Positions 46,038 to 56,174 are shown, numbered from the stretch's first letter. The stretch: 64,000 nt of DNA from Bacteroidales bacterium (GCA_017961345.1 JAGCXP010000003.1:55444-119443), one strand, 5' to 3'. Numbers and translations are program-made. Notes: generated from the sequence alone by a model not told the origin.

Positions 46038-47331
46038 TATACTTTTTGTATCCCGTCATGTACTTCTCGTCATCGGACGCGAAGCGGTAGTAGATGTTCT
46101 TGAGGTATTCAGCCACGCCGCTCTGGAGTTTGGGGTTGTTGGAGGACATCTCAAAGGCCTTTTCGAAGGGATCGATGGCGCTCTTGATGGTCTCCTCATA
46201 CTTTTTGACCAGCGCGTCATACTCTTTGTAGGCGTTCATAGGAAGTTCAGACGCCTGGGTCGCGTATTCGATGGCGCGGTCGTACAGGAGAAGGCCTTCT
46301 CCTACCCATCCGTAAGGGAAGGAAGCATCGACCTCGGTGGCCTTGCGATAGCAGGCAATGGCCTGTTCATCCTCTTTCAGTTCCTTGTGGATGTCTCCCT
46401 CGGTGGAATAGAGGGCCGCGTTGGAAGGATCGTTGGCCTTGGCTTTTTCAAGAAGCACGAAGATTTCCTTGGGATCTTTGTTGGCATTGCGATAGGCGTT
46501 GATCAGGCCGAGGATCAGGGGCTGGCTGGAAGGGAAGAGCTGGAAACCGTCCTGCAGATACTTGATCTGGGCCTCGCTGCCTCCCTTCTTGGAGGCGATT
46601 TCGGAAAGATAGAGATAGACTTTCCCATCCTCATCGGGGAAACCGTTGGCAAGGCATTTCTCAAAGCAGCGCTGGGAGGCCTCCATGTCATCCGCCTGGA
46701 AGGCAAGCAGACCGGCGTTGCTCATGCTGGAGCCGTCGAAGGTCAGTCCGGGGACGGCGGCGGAGGCGTCACCGGACTTCTCGAAGTAGGCGGCGGCCTG
46801 CGCAAGATTGCCGAGCTGGTACTGGTAGAACGCCTGCTCGTTGAATTTGCCGGCAATCAGATTGAGCCCGTCGGTGATTTCCTTGGTCTTTTTCCCTTTC
46901 TCGTCCAGCGAGAAGGCCTTCTGGTAGGCTTCGACGGCTTTTTCAAGCGGGTTCTCAACGGCCAGGGCGGTCGGGACAATCATCATAAGAATGTTGTCGC
47001 GGTAGTAATAGTCCGCGGTGGCGTAGCTGTCCTTGAGGAAGCTGTTGCCGCCCGCCGTGACATTCTCGGTTGCCAAGGGCTTCTTGCCGTCCATCACCAG
47101 GTTCACCTGCTCGCGCGGGGTGTTGAGGATGCCGGAGCCGATGGAGGCCTCATAGGATTTGACATATTCCTTGGCCAGTTTGGTCCAGGTGTCGGGGTTG
47201 GAAGCCTTCTTCGGGTTTTCCGTATTGGCCATCGCCTTTTCGACGGACGTACGGATCTTGTCGAGGTTCTGGGCGGTCATGGGGAGCTGCATCAGGCAGG
47301 CGGCCGCCAGTAAAATCAGAGTCTTTTTCAT
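46012..47331 (-). CDS. Secreted TPR-repeat protein (gyrA operon)
   Basis: 439 residues with a signal peptide ending LPMTAQ. Mature part consists of TPR-like units (QAFYQYQLGNLAQAAAYFEKSGDAS, SNAGLLAFQADDMEASQRCFEKCLANGF, NAALYSTEGDIHKELKEDEQAIACYRKATEV). A TPR gene directly after gyrA is, as far as I recall, a common Bacteroidales arrangement; function unproven. Starts 24 bp after gyrA. Confidence 0.7.
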   Translation of the reverse strand: MKKTLILLAAACLMQLPMTAQNLDKIRTSVEKAMANTENPKKASNPDTWTKLAKEYVKSYEASIGSGILNTPREQVNLVMDGKKPLATENVTAGGNSFLKDSYATADYYYRDNILMMIVPTALAVENPLEKAVEAYQKAFSLDEKGKKTKEITDGLNLIAGKFNEQAFYQYQLGNLAQAAAYFEKSGDASAAVPGLTFDGSSMSNAGLLAFQADDMEASQRCFEKCLANGFPDEDGKVYLYLSEIASKKGGSEAQIKYLQDGFQLFPSSQPLILGLINAYRNANKDPKEIFVLLEKAKANDPSNAALYSTEGDIHKELKEDEQAIACYRKATEVDASFPYGWVGEGLLLYDRAIEYATQASELPMNAYKEYDALVKKYEETIKSAIDPFEKAFEMSSNNPKLQSGVAEYLKNIYYRFASDDEKYMTGYKKYNEFLKNAQ

Positions 47332-47355
47332 GTTAATATTCCGATTAATCAGGTT

Positions 47356-49929
47356 TTATTCCATATCAGCGGCCCCTTCTTGCAAAGACTGTTCCTCTGC
47401 GGCGGGTTCTTCTTCCTCCTCTTTCGGGACAACGGTGACCGAGGCGATGGCGTCGCCTTCCCGGAGGTTGATGAGCTTCACGCCCTGGGCGGCACGGCCC
47501 GTTTCGCGAATCTCACTCACGGACATACGGATGGTGAGGCCGGACTGGGTGATAATCATCAGGTCGTTCTCTTCCGTCACGTTGGCCAGGGCCACGACCT
47601 TGCCGGTCTTTTCCGTGATGTTCAAGGTCTTGACGCCCATGCTGCCACGGGAGGTCAGGCGGTACTCTTCAAAGTCGCTGCGCTTGCCGAAGCCGTTTTC
47701 GCTGACGACGAGGGCCGTATGGGCGGAAGCGTCCTCCGCGGCGGGGTTGTAGCAGACGATGCTGACCACTTCGTTGTCGCCACCGCCCAGGTTGATGCCC
47801 CGGACACCGGCGGCGGTACGGCCCATCGGGCGCACGTCTTTCTCGTCGAAGCGGACGCAGCGGCCTTCGCGGGCGGCCAGGTAAATCTGGCTGTTTCCGT
47901 CGGTCAGTTCGGCGGAGAGCAGTTCGTCTCCCTCGCGGATGGTCAGGGCGATAATACCCTTGGAGCGCACGTTGGCGTAGGCGGACAGGGAGGTCTTCTT
48001 GATAACACCGTTTCGGGAGCAGAGCACGACGAAGTTGTTCTCGCAGAAGTCCGTGTCTTTCAGGCTCTTGACGGAGAGATAGGCGCGGACGCTCTCACCC
48101 TCCTCGATGTTGACCACGTTCTGGATCGGGCGGCCTTTCTGGGCGCGCTGCCCCTCGGGCAGCTGGTACACCTTGATGGCGTGGCACTTGCCGGCCGTCG
48201 TGAAGAGCAGCAGCGTGGAGTGCATGTGCGCCACGAAAATGTGCTCGATGAAGTCCTCGTCGCGTGTTCCGCTGCCCTTCTTGCCTGTGCCGCCACGGCT
48301 CTGCGTACGGTATTCGGTCAGGCTGGTGCGCTTGATGTAACCCAAGTGGGAAATGGTAATGACCACATCTTCGGCGGCGTAGAAGTCTTCGGGATTGAAT
48401 TCTCCTTCGTCGGGGACGATATCGGTGCGGCGGGTGTCGCCGTATTTCTCCTTGATCTGCAGGGTCTCGTCCTTGATAATCGCCATCTGGCGCTCGTTGC
48501 TGGCGAGAATGTCGAGGTAGTCGGCAACCGCCTTGGCGAGTTCGTCGTATTCGGCCTGGAGTTTTTCGCGCTCCAGTCCGGCGAGGGCGCGGAGTTTCAT
48601 CTCCACGATGGCCTGCGCCTGGGTCTCGTCGAAGCCGAAGCGGGTCATCAGGTTCGCCTTCGCATCGTCCACGGTCTTGCTGCCCCGGATGATGGCAATC
48701 ACCTCGTCGATGAAGTCGATGGCCTTGAGCAGGGCTTCGAGGATGTGGATACGGGCCTGGGCTTTCTTCAGCCGGAACTGGGTGCGGCGGACGATGACCT
48801 CGTGGCGGTGGCTGACGAAACTCTCGATCAGTTCCTTGAGGTTCAGCGTACGGGGACGGCCCTTGACGATGGCCACGTTGTTGACGGAGAAACTGGACTG
48901 CAGCGGGCTCAACTTGTAGAGCATGTTGAGGATAACGCCGCTGTTGGCCCCTTTCTTGAGTCGGATGGCGATGTTGACTCCCTTGCGGTTGGAGGAGAAG
49001 TCGTTGATTTCGGCAATGCCGTCAATCTTGCCGTCCTTCGCCAGGTCGGCAATCTTCTTGATCATCTCCTTTTTGTTGACCATGTAGGGAACTTCGGTGA
49101 CCACGATGGTCTCGGTGCCGTTGGGAGCGGTCTCAATCTCGGCGCGGGAGCGGACGACAATGCGGCCGTGTCCGGTCTCGAACGCGTCGCGGATGCCCTG
49201 ATAGCCGCGGATGATGCCGCCCGTCGGGAAATCGGGGCCCTTTATGTACTCCATCAGGCCGGCCGTGTCGATATCGGGGTTGTCGATATAGGCGCAGATG
49301 GCGTCGCAGCATTCGCTGAGGTTGTGGGGCGCCATGTTCGTCGCCATACCGACGGCGATACCGGCGGAACCGTTCACCAGCAGGAGGGGAATTTTTGTCG
49401 GGAGGACGGTGGGCTCGTCGAAACGCTCGTCGAAGTTCTTGACCATATCCACCGTATCCTCATAGAGGTCGGCGAGCACTTCGGCGGAAATCTTTTCGAG
49501 CTTTGCCTCGGTATAACGCATAGCGGCCGCGGAGTATCCGTCCATTGAACCGAAGTTACCCTGACCCTTGACAAGGGGGTAGCGCAGGTTCCAGTCCTGG
49601 GCGAGGCGGACCATCGTGTCGTAAATGCTGGAGTCGCCGTGGGGATGGTATTTACCCATCACCTCACCGACGATACCGGCGGATTTCATCGTGGGCACGG
49701 AAAAGTTCAATCCGAGGCGGTCCATGCCGAACAGCACGCGGCGCTGCACGGGCTTGAGGCCGTCCCGTACGTCGGGCAGGGCACGGGATACGATGACGGA
49801 CATCGAGTAGTCGATGTACGCAGAGCGCATCTGGCGGTCAATGTTGACCCGCTCAATCCTTCCCTGGGGGACTTCCAGGCCTTCTTCCTGACCTTCTTCG
49901 ATTCCGGTCAGATCTTCGTTGTTCTCCAT
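47356..49929 (-). CDS. gyrA: DNA gyrase subunit A
   Basis: 857 residues. Cleaves and rejoins the DNA gate during supercoiling. The quinolone region reads [20 protein letters not shown], with Ser100 and Asp104 at the E. coli Ser83/Asp87 positions, i.e. the sensitive residues. Catalytic Tyr139 is in AAAMRYTEA. The C-terminal beta-pinwheel has a degenerate GyrA box (QSRGGTG, where the classic form is QRRGGRG) and ends in an acidic tail ([11 protein letters not shown]). gyrB is not in the window. First gene of a five-gene unit down to leuS. Confidence 0.96.
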   Translation of the reverse strand: MENNEDLTGIEEGQEEGLEVPQGRIERVNIDRQMRSAYIDYSMSVIVSRALPDVRDGLKPVQRRVLFGMDRLGLNFSVPTMKSAGIVGEVMGKYHPHGDSSIYDTMVRLAQDWNLRYPLVKGQGNFGSMDGYSAAAMRYTEAKLEKISAEVLADLYEDTVDMVKNFDERFDEPTVLPTKIPLLLVNGSAGIAVGMATNMAPHNLSECCDAICAYIDNPDIDTAGLMEYIKGPDFPTGGIIRGYQGIRDAFETGHGRIVVRSRAEIETAPNGTETIVVTEVPYMVNKKEMIKKIADLAKDGKIDGIAEINDFSSNRKGVNIAIRLKKGANSGVILNMLYKLSPLQSSFSVNNVAIVKGRPRTLNLKELIESFVSHRHEVIVRRTQFRLKKAQARIHILEALLKAIDFIDEVIAIIRGSKTVDDAKANLMTRFGFDETQAQAIVEMKLRALAGLEREKLQAEYDELAKAVADYLDILASNERQMAIIKDETLQIKEKYGDTRRTDIVPDEGEFNPEDFYAAEDVVITISHLGYIKRTSLTEYRTQSRGGTGKKGSGTRDEDFIEHIFVAHMHSTLLLFTTAGKCHAIKVYQLPEGQRAQKGRPIQNVVNIEEGESVRAYLSVKSLKDTDFCENNFVVLCSRNGVIKKTSLSAYANVRSKGIIALTIREGDELLSAELTDGNSQIYLAAREGRCVRFDEKDVRPMGRTAAGVRGINLGGGDNEVVSIVCYNPAAEDASAHTALVVSENGFGKRSDFEEYRLTSRGSMGVKTLNITEKTGKVVALANVTEENDLMIITQSGLTIRMSVSEIRETGRAAQGVKLINLREGDAIASVTVVPKEEEEEPAAEEQSLQEGAADME

Positions 49930-50032
49930 ATTGTTTTTCTTCTTTTGTTCGCGTGGCCTGCAGCTCGCCCTTTTTAGACAAAAATCCGTTTAAAGGGCAT
50001 TTTCGGGCGATTTGAGCCATTTTCACAATATG

Positions 50033-50040
50033 CAAAGATA
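50033..50040 (-). promoter_or_regulatory. -7 element of the gyrA operon promoter
   Basis: Minus strand TATCTTTG, perfect consensus, 103 bp before the gyrA ATG, implying a leader of roughly 95 nt. No clear -33 TTTG at 18-21 bp. Confidence 0.5.
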
Positions 50041-50070
50041 CAAAAAAGAAAGGGAATTAAAAAATCTGAC

Positions 50071-50078
50071 TAACTTTA
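50071..50078 (+). promoter_or_regulatory. Possible -7 element of the esterase gene
   Basis: TAACTTTA, one mismatch from TAnnTTTG, 22 bp before the ATG; divergent from gyrA. Confidence 0.3.
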
Positions 50079-50100
50079 CGGGGAAAAATATGCCAGAAAA

Positions 50101-51057
50101 ATGAAAAGATTGTTTGCCTTTCTGTTTTTGCTGCTCCTGCAGGCGTTTCCGCTCGAGGCTCGGATCGAGCCTTCGGGTACCTATCTTTATGCACAAAAGG
50201 ACGGGGAGGACCTGTATCTCGACATTTACGAGCCTATGGACAGCGCTGCCGCTTTCGTGCAGATAGACAGCGTGACGATCGTCGTCAAACCCACCATTCT
50301 CTTTGCGTTCGGAGGTGGATTCGTGGGGGGAAGCCGTGACCACGAGAGTTACCTGGGTTGGTTCGAAGCGCTCTGCAAGGAGGGTTTTCGTGTCGTGTCC
50401 ATCGATTACCGGCTCGGGCTGAAAGGCGTTGGAAAAATGGGGGTGGCGCAGCGAGACAAACTGGACCGGGCCATCCATATGGTTGTGGAGGATATCTTCA
50501 GCAGCGTTCTCTTCCTGCGCGAAAATTCCGCCGAACTGGGCATTGATACAGACAAAATCGTACTGGCGGGCTCTTCGGCGGGCGCCATCAGCGTACTGCA
50601 GGCCGATTACGAACTCTGCAACCGGACCTCCTATGCGGCGAATATGCCCGAAGGCTTCCGTTTTGCGGGCGTCATGTCCTTTGCGGGCGCCATTTATTCG
50701 ACCAAAGGGCCTGTCAAATATGAGAAACAGGCGCCTGCGCCTACGCTCTTTCTGCACGGAACCGTCGACAAACTGGTCAATTACGACCAGATCCGGTTTA
50801 TGAACCTCGGCTTTTTCGGGACGAACCGGTTGGTGGAGCGTTTTGAAAAATTCGGCTATTCTTACAATGTCTTCCGTTTCCGTGACCACGGCCACGAAAT
50901 CGCGGGCGCCATGCCCTGGAGCTTGCCCCTGCAACTGCAGTTTCTGGCGACGAATGTCATTCGGGGCATTCCCTCCATCATTGACGTGACCGTTTCCGAT
51001 CCCCGCATCGAAGCACCGGAAAAGTGGAAGCAAGGCCCGGAGGCGTTCTACAAATAG
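50101..51057 (+). CDS. Secreted alpha/beta hydrolase (esterase)
   Basis: 318 residues with a signal peptide (MKRLFAFLFLLLLQAFPLEA). Alpha/beta hydrolase core: oxyanion region FGGGF (70-74), nucleophile Ser159 in GSSAG, probable Asp223 in GTVDKL and His in DHGHE (263 or 265). The pattern resembles carboxylesterases and feruloyl/acetyl-xylan-type esterases of Bacteroidota. Substrate unknown. Single gene between gyrA and an outer-membrane protein gene. Confidence 0.75.
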   Translation: MKRLFAFLFLLLLQAFPLEARIEPSGTYLYAQKDGEDLYLDIYEPMDSAAAFVQIDSVTIVVKPTILFAFGGGFVGGSRDHESYLGWFEALCKEGFRVVSIDYRLGLKGVGKMGVAQRDKLDRAIHMVVEDIFSSVLFLRENSAELGIDTDKIVLAGSSAGAISVLQADYELCNRTSYAANMPEGFRFAGVMSFAGAIYSTKGPVKYEKQAPAPTLFLHGTVDKLVNYDQIRFMNLGFFGTNRLVERFEKFGYSYNVFRFRDHGHEIAGAMPWSLPLQLQFLATNVIRGIPSIIDVTVSDPRIEAPEKWKQGPEAFYK

Positions 51058-51071
51058 AGTTGTTCCCTGAT

Positions 51072-51109
51072 AAAAACAAGAGGGCTGACCGTCAAGGCCA
51101 GCCCTCTTT
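51072..51109. terminator. Bidirectional terminator between esterase and OMP genes
   Basis: 10-bp stem AAGAGGGCTG / CAGCCCTCTT (51078-51087 with 51099-51108), with T-rich sequence on both sides (TTTG on plus, TTTTTA on minus). Serves the convergent genes at 50101-51057 and 51128-53011. Confidence 0.7.
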
Positions 51110-51127
51110 GTATGGTTTCTCTTCCGT

Positions 51128-53011
51128 TTAGAACAGAATCATCGCGGCGATGGAAAGTTCGTTGGGAGCGAAGAACCAGCCCTTGCCCTGTCCGGCGGCC
51201 TGCGTGAAGTTGGGGTCGCTGAAGGTGATGTAGGACTTGTAACCGCCCCAGCCACTTACGCCGAGGTCGATGTTGAAGTGCTTGTTGATGATGAAGGAGT
51301 AACCCAGACCGATGGCGGCGCCATAGGCCGTACCCGTCTCCGGCGTACGGAAGCGGTACAGACCGCCCGTGCGATAGTTGGAGACCTGTGCGTCGGCGCT
51401 GATCCAGAAGCCGGCGAAGGAGTACCAGGGCCACCAGCGGGCACCGAGGGAGAAGTTCTGCTGGTTCAGCTGGAACTGGTTTTCCTTGCCGCTGTTGTAG
51501 GTCCAGGGATTGTAGCGAATCTTGCCTTCCAGGGTCCAGTGGCGTCCAACCTCATACTGGGCACCCAGGTTGATGGTTCCGAGCAGCACCCAGTCGACGA
51601 CGTTGGTCGTGATGGCGAAACTGCGGTATTCCTTGTCCGTATGGTCTTCCTCGCCGGGGATGTAGTCGGCCGCCTTCTTCCAGCTGTCGCCGCCGAAGTT
51701 GTAGGTCACACCGGCGTTGAACGAGGTGGCATAGACGGTTCCGTAGGTCCTGCCGAGGGTGTTGCTCTTGTGGAAGAAGCCGCGGGCGTCCAGGAAGAGG
51801 CCGAAATCTTCGTCAATGCGGAAGTTGGCGAGCAGGCCGACACCGGCGCCCAGACCGTTTCCGAGCGAAGCGTTGCCGATGGTACGGCTGGAGATGACAC
51901 CGGTATGTGCATAGGGAATGAGGTCAAACCAGCGTTTTTTGTCGGGACCCCAGATGGAGTTGGTCAGGTGCCAGAGCAGATCGGCGTGGAAATAGCCGAA
52001 ACGGTCGCGGCACAGATACATTTCTTTCCACACGTCTTTGTCCCAGACTTTGCATTTGCCGATGGTGTAGCCATCGCGGGGGGCATCCAGCACTTCGGAA
52101 AGCATACCGGCCTGGAAACCGAGACGGCCTCCGAAGTAGGGCGAGAACCATTTACCGAAACTGAAGTCGAAGTTGTTGGTGGGCACGGCGTTGCCGGAGA
52201 CGCTCTGTCCGCCCTCGAAGGTCAGCGTGGCGCCGCCGGAGAGGGAAACGAACCAGCCCTTGGTGAAATCCTTGTTGAGGAGTTTCTTGCCGCCTTCCTC
52301 ATAGTAGTACTGCCAGGTGCTGCTGGGCAGGTTGAAGTTCAGCCCGACGAATGCGGAGGCATAGACGGGGAACGTGCCCTCTTTGAAGTTCATGCGGCCG
52401 CTGGATGTGGTGGCGCGGATGTCGAGGAGGATGGAGAGCCAGTCGGTCAGGACGAAATTGTTAATCAAACCAAGACCGATAGAGAATTCCCGTTTGGAGA
52501 TTTTGAGGGTGCCGTTCCAGAATCCCTGCATCACGCCGAAGTGGGTGTAGGGAATGAGCGTCCAAATACGGTCGCGGTCGTAGCCGGAGACGGAGTAGGA
52601 GGCGTTCCAGAGGAAATCCGCGTGAACGTGGAACGTCCGGTGGAAGAAATCGTAGGTGCCGTGCTCGTTGGGGCCGGAGGTAAGGTAGCGACCGTCGACG
52701 CCGCGGGGCTCGCGAACCGTCTGGCCATAGCCGTAACCCGACAGGCCGAGACGGCCTCCGAAGTAGGGCGAGAACCATTTACCGAAGTAGAACTCATAGC
52801 CATCCCGAACACCGGTATCGGAGTAGGGATTGAACTCCGTGAGGGAGTTGACGCCGGCTCCGATGCCGATAAACCAGTTGTTCCAGAAGGAATTGACGAC
52901 GGTCTCCTTCTTCTCTTTCTTTTCTTTGGCGGCCTGGGCGGGAAGGGCGGTGGCCAGCATCCCGAAGCTAAGCAAAAGGGCCGGAAGGGTATATTTCAGA
53001 AGTTTCATCAT
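51128..53011 (-). CDS. Triple beta-barrel outer-membrane protein with C-terminal DUF3575
   Basis: 627 residues with a signal peptide (cleavage after LPAQA) and a Lys/Glu-rich mature start. Three barrel-like units follow: about 45-230, about 252-440 and about 465-627. The first two are tandem copies sharing the 14-mer FGKWFSPYFGGRLG (76-89 and 285-298) plus a matching pattern of HADxLW and LIPYxHxGV. The third (NVVDWVLLGTINLGAQYEVGRHWTLEGKI) is DUF3575. DUF3575 proteins in Bacteroidota accompany OmpA/fimbrial assembly genes. Starts 22 bp after the OmpA/TPR lipoprotein gene, so the two probably work together. Confidence 0.7.
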   Translation of the reverse strand: MMKLLKYTLPALLLSFGMLATALPAQAAKEKKEKKETVVNSFWNNWFIGIGAGVNSLTEFNPYSDTGVRDGYEFYFGKWFSPYFGGRLGLSGYGYGQTVREPRGVDGRYLTSGPNEHGTYDFFHRTFHVHADFLWNASYSVSGYDRDRIWTLIPYTHFGVMQGFWNGTLKISKREFSIGLGLINNFVLTDWLSILLDIRATTSSGRMNFKEGTFPVYASAFVGLNFNLPSSTWQYYYEEGGKKLLNKDFTKGWFVSLSGGATLTFEGGQSVSGNAVPTNNFDFSFGKWFSPYFGGRLGFQAGMLSEVLDAPRDGYTIGKCKVWDKDVWKEMYLCRDRFGYFHADLLWHLTNSIWGPDKKRWFDLIPYAHTGVISSRTIGNASLGNGLGAGVGLLANFRIDEDFGLFLDARGFFHKSNTLGRTYGTVYATSFNAGVTYNFGGDSWKKAADYIPGEEDHTDKEYRSFAITTNVVDWVLLGTINLGAQYEVGRHWTLEGKIRYNPWTYNSGKENQFQLNQQNFSLGARWWPWYSFAGFWISADAQVSNYRTGGLYRFRTPETGTAYGAAIGLGYSFIINKHFNIDLGVSGWGGYKSYITFSDPNFTQAAGQGKGWFFAPNELSIAAMILF

Positions 53012-53033
53012 TCTATCGTTTTAGGGTCGGACA

Positions 53034-54830
53034 CTAGTTCAGATTGTGCTTTTTGATCAGGTCGGCCATGTCCGGCTCCTGCATCGCTTTTTCCTTCATC
53101 GCGGGATCCTGCTTGACGGCCTCGAGGTAGCAGGCGACAGCCGCTTTGCTGTTGCCGTTGCGGGTGTGGGCCAGCGCCAGGAGATAGTTGATGTCGGCAT
53201 CCCGTTTCTTGTTCTTCTCCAGCAGTTTGATGGCTTCCGCGTAACGCTCCAGGCCAACGAGGCAGGCGGCGTAGTTGTAGTCGTCAGGATACTGCTCGAG
53301 GAAAGGAAGGGCCTGGGCATACTCGCATTCGCGGAGGAAGTCCACACCTTTCTTATATACGGTGTCGATTTTGGTGGTCATGATCGTATCCTTCTTCATG
53401 TCCGTACGGCCCATGCGGAAGTTGAAGTTCACCACACGGAGACGGGGATACAGGCTGTCCTTGACATGTTTGAAGTAGGGCTGTTTGCGGAGCTGGGCTT
53501 CGCGTTTGTCCCAGTCGGAGACCTTGGCAATCTTCTTTGCGTAGTTGTCTTTCTGCTTGTCGGTGATGGTGGAGTCCTTGGCAATCAGCTCGTCCAGCAG
53601 GGGCCAGTTTTCGGCGAGGGCACGGGAAACAAAGCGGATCGTGGGCAGGTTGCGGCCAGTTCCAAGGGCATTGACGGAGTCCACGAGCTGTTTGGCGATG
53701 CCGTCGAAGTGGGAACAGACGGACTGGGAACGCTTCTTGGAGAGCCCGTCGTTTGCCTTGCGGGAGCCTTCCGGCGAGCAGTGGGCGGTCACCACGATGC
53801 TGTCCAGCTGGAAGTTTTCGTTGCCGAGCACCTCGGCGATGGTCCTGCGGATGTCGGCCAGACCCTGGGCGTTCTTGCCCATATTCGGGTCGATGTCGGA
53901 CTTGCCGGCCTTGAAGTCGAGGTTGAAGGCGGTGTTCGCGTCGGTCTTGCGGCGGATCACCTTATGGATATAGCGCTCCTTCTCTTTCATGAACTGGCAG
54001 GAGGTGCGCAGCTGGAACACGGCCGTGTCGGTACGGGGGAAGGTGTACAGCAGCGTGCCGTAATTGTCCACGATATAGCCGTCGGCATAGGCGATGGCCT
54101 GGCTCAGACGGGGGTTGGTCGCAATCGTCTCGGTGAAAGGACAGACAAACCCGCCTTTCGGATCCGAAATGACCGCGCTGATGATGGCGGCGCCGGTGTC
54201 GGGCGAGTTGCGCAGGGCCTCGGCGTCTTTCTGCATCTGGCGGTACTGACGAATCTTGGGCATATAGCTGTAGTGGTCAATCGCCTTCATTTCGTCCAAC
54301 GAATACCAGTTGGAGATATCGCCGGAGGTCTGGCCTTCTTCTTTTTCAGGCATGTTGCGCCGGATGAATTCGCGACGGGTGCGGCCGCCCTGATAATTGA
54401 CGGAGTCGGCGGCGACGGCCATCAGGGAGTCGGCGAGTTCATTGTCGCGTTTCTGCTGGGCGAGCAGTTTGTCTCCGCTCAGGAGAATACGACCCAGTTT
54501 GACGGTGTCGGCGACGGTGCCATCCTTCGCGAGAACCTGAATCTCGGGATAGATGGACATCTGCCACATACGGTCGAGCAGGACGGCGGGGACGGCCACT
54601 TCAAAATTCAGTTCGGCGGAGCCGGTCATGGCCGGAACCTCCAGGAAGTGAACGGGGTCGGCGGAGTTTGCGTCGCGCTTGTCCTCGGGAATCTGAACGG
54701 CCACATTTTCTTTTGTTTCGGGCACGGCAGGGGCCTGCGTACGGGGGTACGATTTCTGAGGCGTGCTACAGCCGACCAGGAGGACGGCCAGTGCCCATGC
54801 GATCAGGGAGAATTGTTTTTGTTTCACCAT
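53034..54830 (-). CDS. OmpA-domain/TPR lipoprotein partner of the triple-barrel protein
   Basis: 598 residues from the ATG; a TTG three codons earlier is less likely. Lipobox LLVGC (Cys21). A beta-rich N-terminal region precedes an OmpA-like domain at about 300-450 (FKAGKSDIDPNMGKN, IVVTAHCSPEGSRKANDGLSKKRSQSV) that should bind peptidoglycan. TPR-like repeats lie near 505-585 (GLERYAEAIKLLEKNKKRDADINYLLALAHTRNGNSKAA region). Same plan as 36211-37845. Likely links the downstream-encoded barrels to the cell wall. Confidence 0.7.
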   Translation of the reverse strand: MVKQKQFSLIAWALAVLLVGCSTPQKSYPRTQAPAVPETKENVAVQIPEDKRDANSADPVHFLEVPAMTGSAELNFEVAVPAVLLDRMWQMSIYPEIQVLAKDGTVADTVKLGRILLSGDKLLAQQKRDNELADSLMAVAADSVNYQGGRTRREFIRRNMPEKEEGQTSGDISNWYSLDEMKAIDHYSYMPKIRQYRQMQKDAEALRNSPDTGAAIISAVISDPKGGFVCPFTETIATNPRLSQAIAYADGYIVDNYGTLLYTFPRTDTAVFQLRTSCQFMKEKERYIHKVIRRKTDANTAFNLDFKAGKSDIDPNMGKNAQGLADIRRTIAEVLGNENFQLDSIVVTAHCSPEGSRKANDGLSKKRSQSVCSHFDGIAKQLVDSVNALGTGRNLPTIRFVSRALAENWPLLDELIAKDSTITDKQKDNYAKKIAKVSDWDKREAQLRKQPYFKHVKDSLYPRLRVVNFNFRMGRTDMKKDTIMTTKIDTVYKKGVDFLRECEYAQALPFLEQYPDDYNYAACLVGLERYAEAIKLLEKNKKRDADINYLLALAHTRNGNSKAAVACYLEAVKQDPAMKEKAMQEPDMADLIKKHNLN

Positions 54831-54843
54831 TGTTAACAATTAA

Positions 54844-54851
54844 CAAATATA
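54844..54851 (-). promoter_or_regulatory. -7 element of the OmpA/TPR-triple barrel operon
   Basis: Minus strand TATATTTG, perfect consensus, only 13 bp before the ATG, so the leader would be very short. A TTTG lies 15 bp upstream, tighter than usual. Confidence 0.4.
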
Positions 54852-54865
54852 AGGATAGGTTATTT

Positions 54866-56122
54866 TCAAATTTTTCGGAACGCGATGCAGGCGTTGTGCC
54901 CGCCGAAGCCCAGGGAATTGGAAATGCCGAGGGTCAGGTCCACCTTTTTCGCGACATTGGGCGTGTAGTCGAGGTCGCACTCCGGGTCGGGCGCATCCAG
55001 GTGGATGGTCGGGGGAACGATGCCCTCCTTGACGGCCAGGATGGTGGCGATGGCCTCAATGGCGCCGGCAGCACCGAGCAGGTGACCCGTCATCGACTTG
55101 GTGGAGTTGATATGCGCCTTGTAGGCGTCGTCGCCGAGGGCGAGCTTGAAGGATCTGGTCTCGGAGGGGTCGTTGAGCGCAGTACCCGTGCCGTGCGCGT
55201 TGATATGCAGTACGTCGTCGGAAGTATAATTTGCCTCCTTCAGGCACTGACGGATGGCTTCCGCCTGGGTCTCGCCGGTCGGATTCGGAGCGGCGACATG
55301 ATAGGCGTCGCAGGTGTGGCCGTAACCGACCATTTCACCGAGGATGTTCGCTCCGCGGGCTTTTGCGTGCTCATATTCTTCGAGCACGACGGCTCCGGCG
55401 CCTTCGCTCATCACGAAACCGGCGCGGTTGGCGTTGAAGGGCAGGGAGGCGTAATTGGGATCGGTGGCGCGGGAAAGAGCCCGGGCGTTGGCAAAGGCCG
55501 CGACGCCGAGGGGAATCAGGGGCGCTTCACTGCCGCCGGCCACGATGGCGTCCGCATATCCGTGACGGATGGCGCGGAAGGCCTCGCCGATGGAGTTGGT
55601 GGAGGTGGCGCAGGCTGCGACGACGGTCAGGTTGGGACCGCAGGCATTGTTGCGGATGGCGATGTTGCCGCCGGCGATGTTGGCAATCATCTTCGTGATG
55701 AATGTCGGGGCCACCATTTTGGCGCCGACCGTATAGAGTTTGACGGACTCGTTGTACTGCTGGAAGAAACCGCCCACGCCGCTGCCCATATAGACGCCGA
55801 GGCGGAAGGGGTCGATATTGCCGCCTTCTTCGCCTTCTTTGGCGGACTTCAGGCCGGTCATGCGGAGCGCTTCTTCCGCCGCCAGGGTGGCGATGACGGT
55901 GAAACGGTCCTGTTTGCGAACGTAGGGGAGGTCGAGGCCCAGGGCGACAGGGTCGAAATCTTTCAGTTCGCCTGCCACTTTGGAAGGAAGGTCATCGGAA
56001 GGGAAACTCTTGATAAAATCGATGCCGCAGACGCCTGCAAGGAGGTTTTTCCAGTAGGTTTCGACATTGTTGCCGATCGGCGTGACAGCACCCAGGCCGG
56101 TTACAACGACTCTTTTGTTCAT
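54866..56122 (-). CDS. fabF: FabF, beta-ketoacyl-ACP synthase II
   Basis: 418 residues. Elongating condensing enzyme of type II fatty acid synthesis. Catalytic triad visible: Cys171 (VVAACATSTNS), His310 (NAHGTGT) and His347 (STKSMTGHLLGAAG); the glycine-rich end ISNSLGFGGHNA is intact. acpP, which normally precedes fabF in Bacteroidota and elsewhere, is not next to it here. Confidence 0.95.
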   Translation of the reverse strand: MNKRVVVTGLGAVTPIGNNVETYWKNLLAGVCGIDFIKSFPSDDLPSKVAGELKDFDPVALGLDLPYVRKQDRFTVIATLAAEEALRMTGLKSAKEGEEGGNIDPFRLGVYMGSGVGGFFQQYNESVKLYTVGAKMVAPTFITKMIANIAGGNIAIRNNACGPNLTVVAACATSTNSIGEAFRAIRHGYADAIVAGGSEAPLIPLGVAAFANARALSRATDPNYASLPFNANRAGFVMSEGAGAVVLEEYEHAKARGANILGEMVGYGHTCDAYHVAAPNPTGETQAEAIRQCLKEANYTSDDVLHINAHGTGTALNDPSETRSFKLALGDDAYKAHINSTKSMTGHLLGAAGAIEAIATILAVKEGIVPPTIHLDAPDPECDLDYTPNVAKKVDLTLGISNSLGFGGHNACIAFRKI

Positions 56123-56166
56123 TCGGTCAGATAATTTCTGTCGCTTTTACACGACATTTTAGTCTG

Positions 56167-56174
56167 CAAAGATA
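56167..56174 (-). promoter_or_regulatory. Promoter -7 element of fabF
   Basis: Minus strand TATCTTTG, perfect consensus, 45 bp before the ATG; a CTTG lies 18 bp upstream as a possible -33. Confidence 0.5.

Noticed and set aside
47356-49929. Quinolone-resistance mutation in gyrA
   Set aside because: The key positions are Ser100 and Asp104, the susceptible residues.
53046-54836. 596-codon plus-strand frame opposite the OmpA/TPR gene
   Set aside because: Antisense shadow; the minus-strand gene has a lipobox and OmpA motif.
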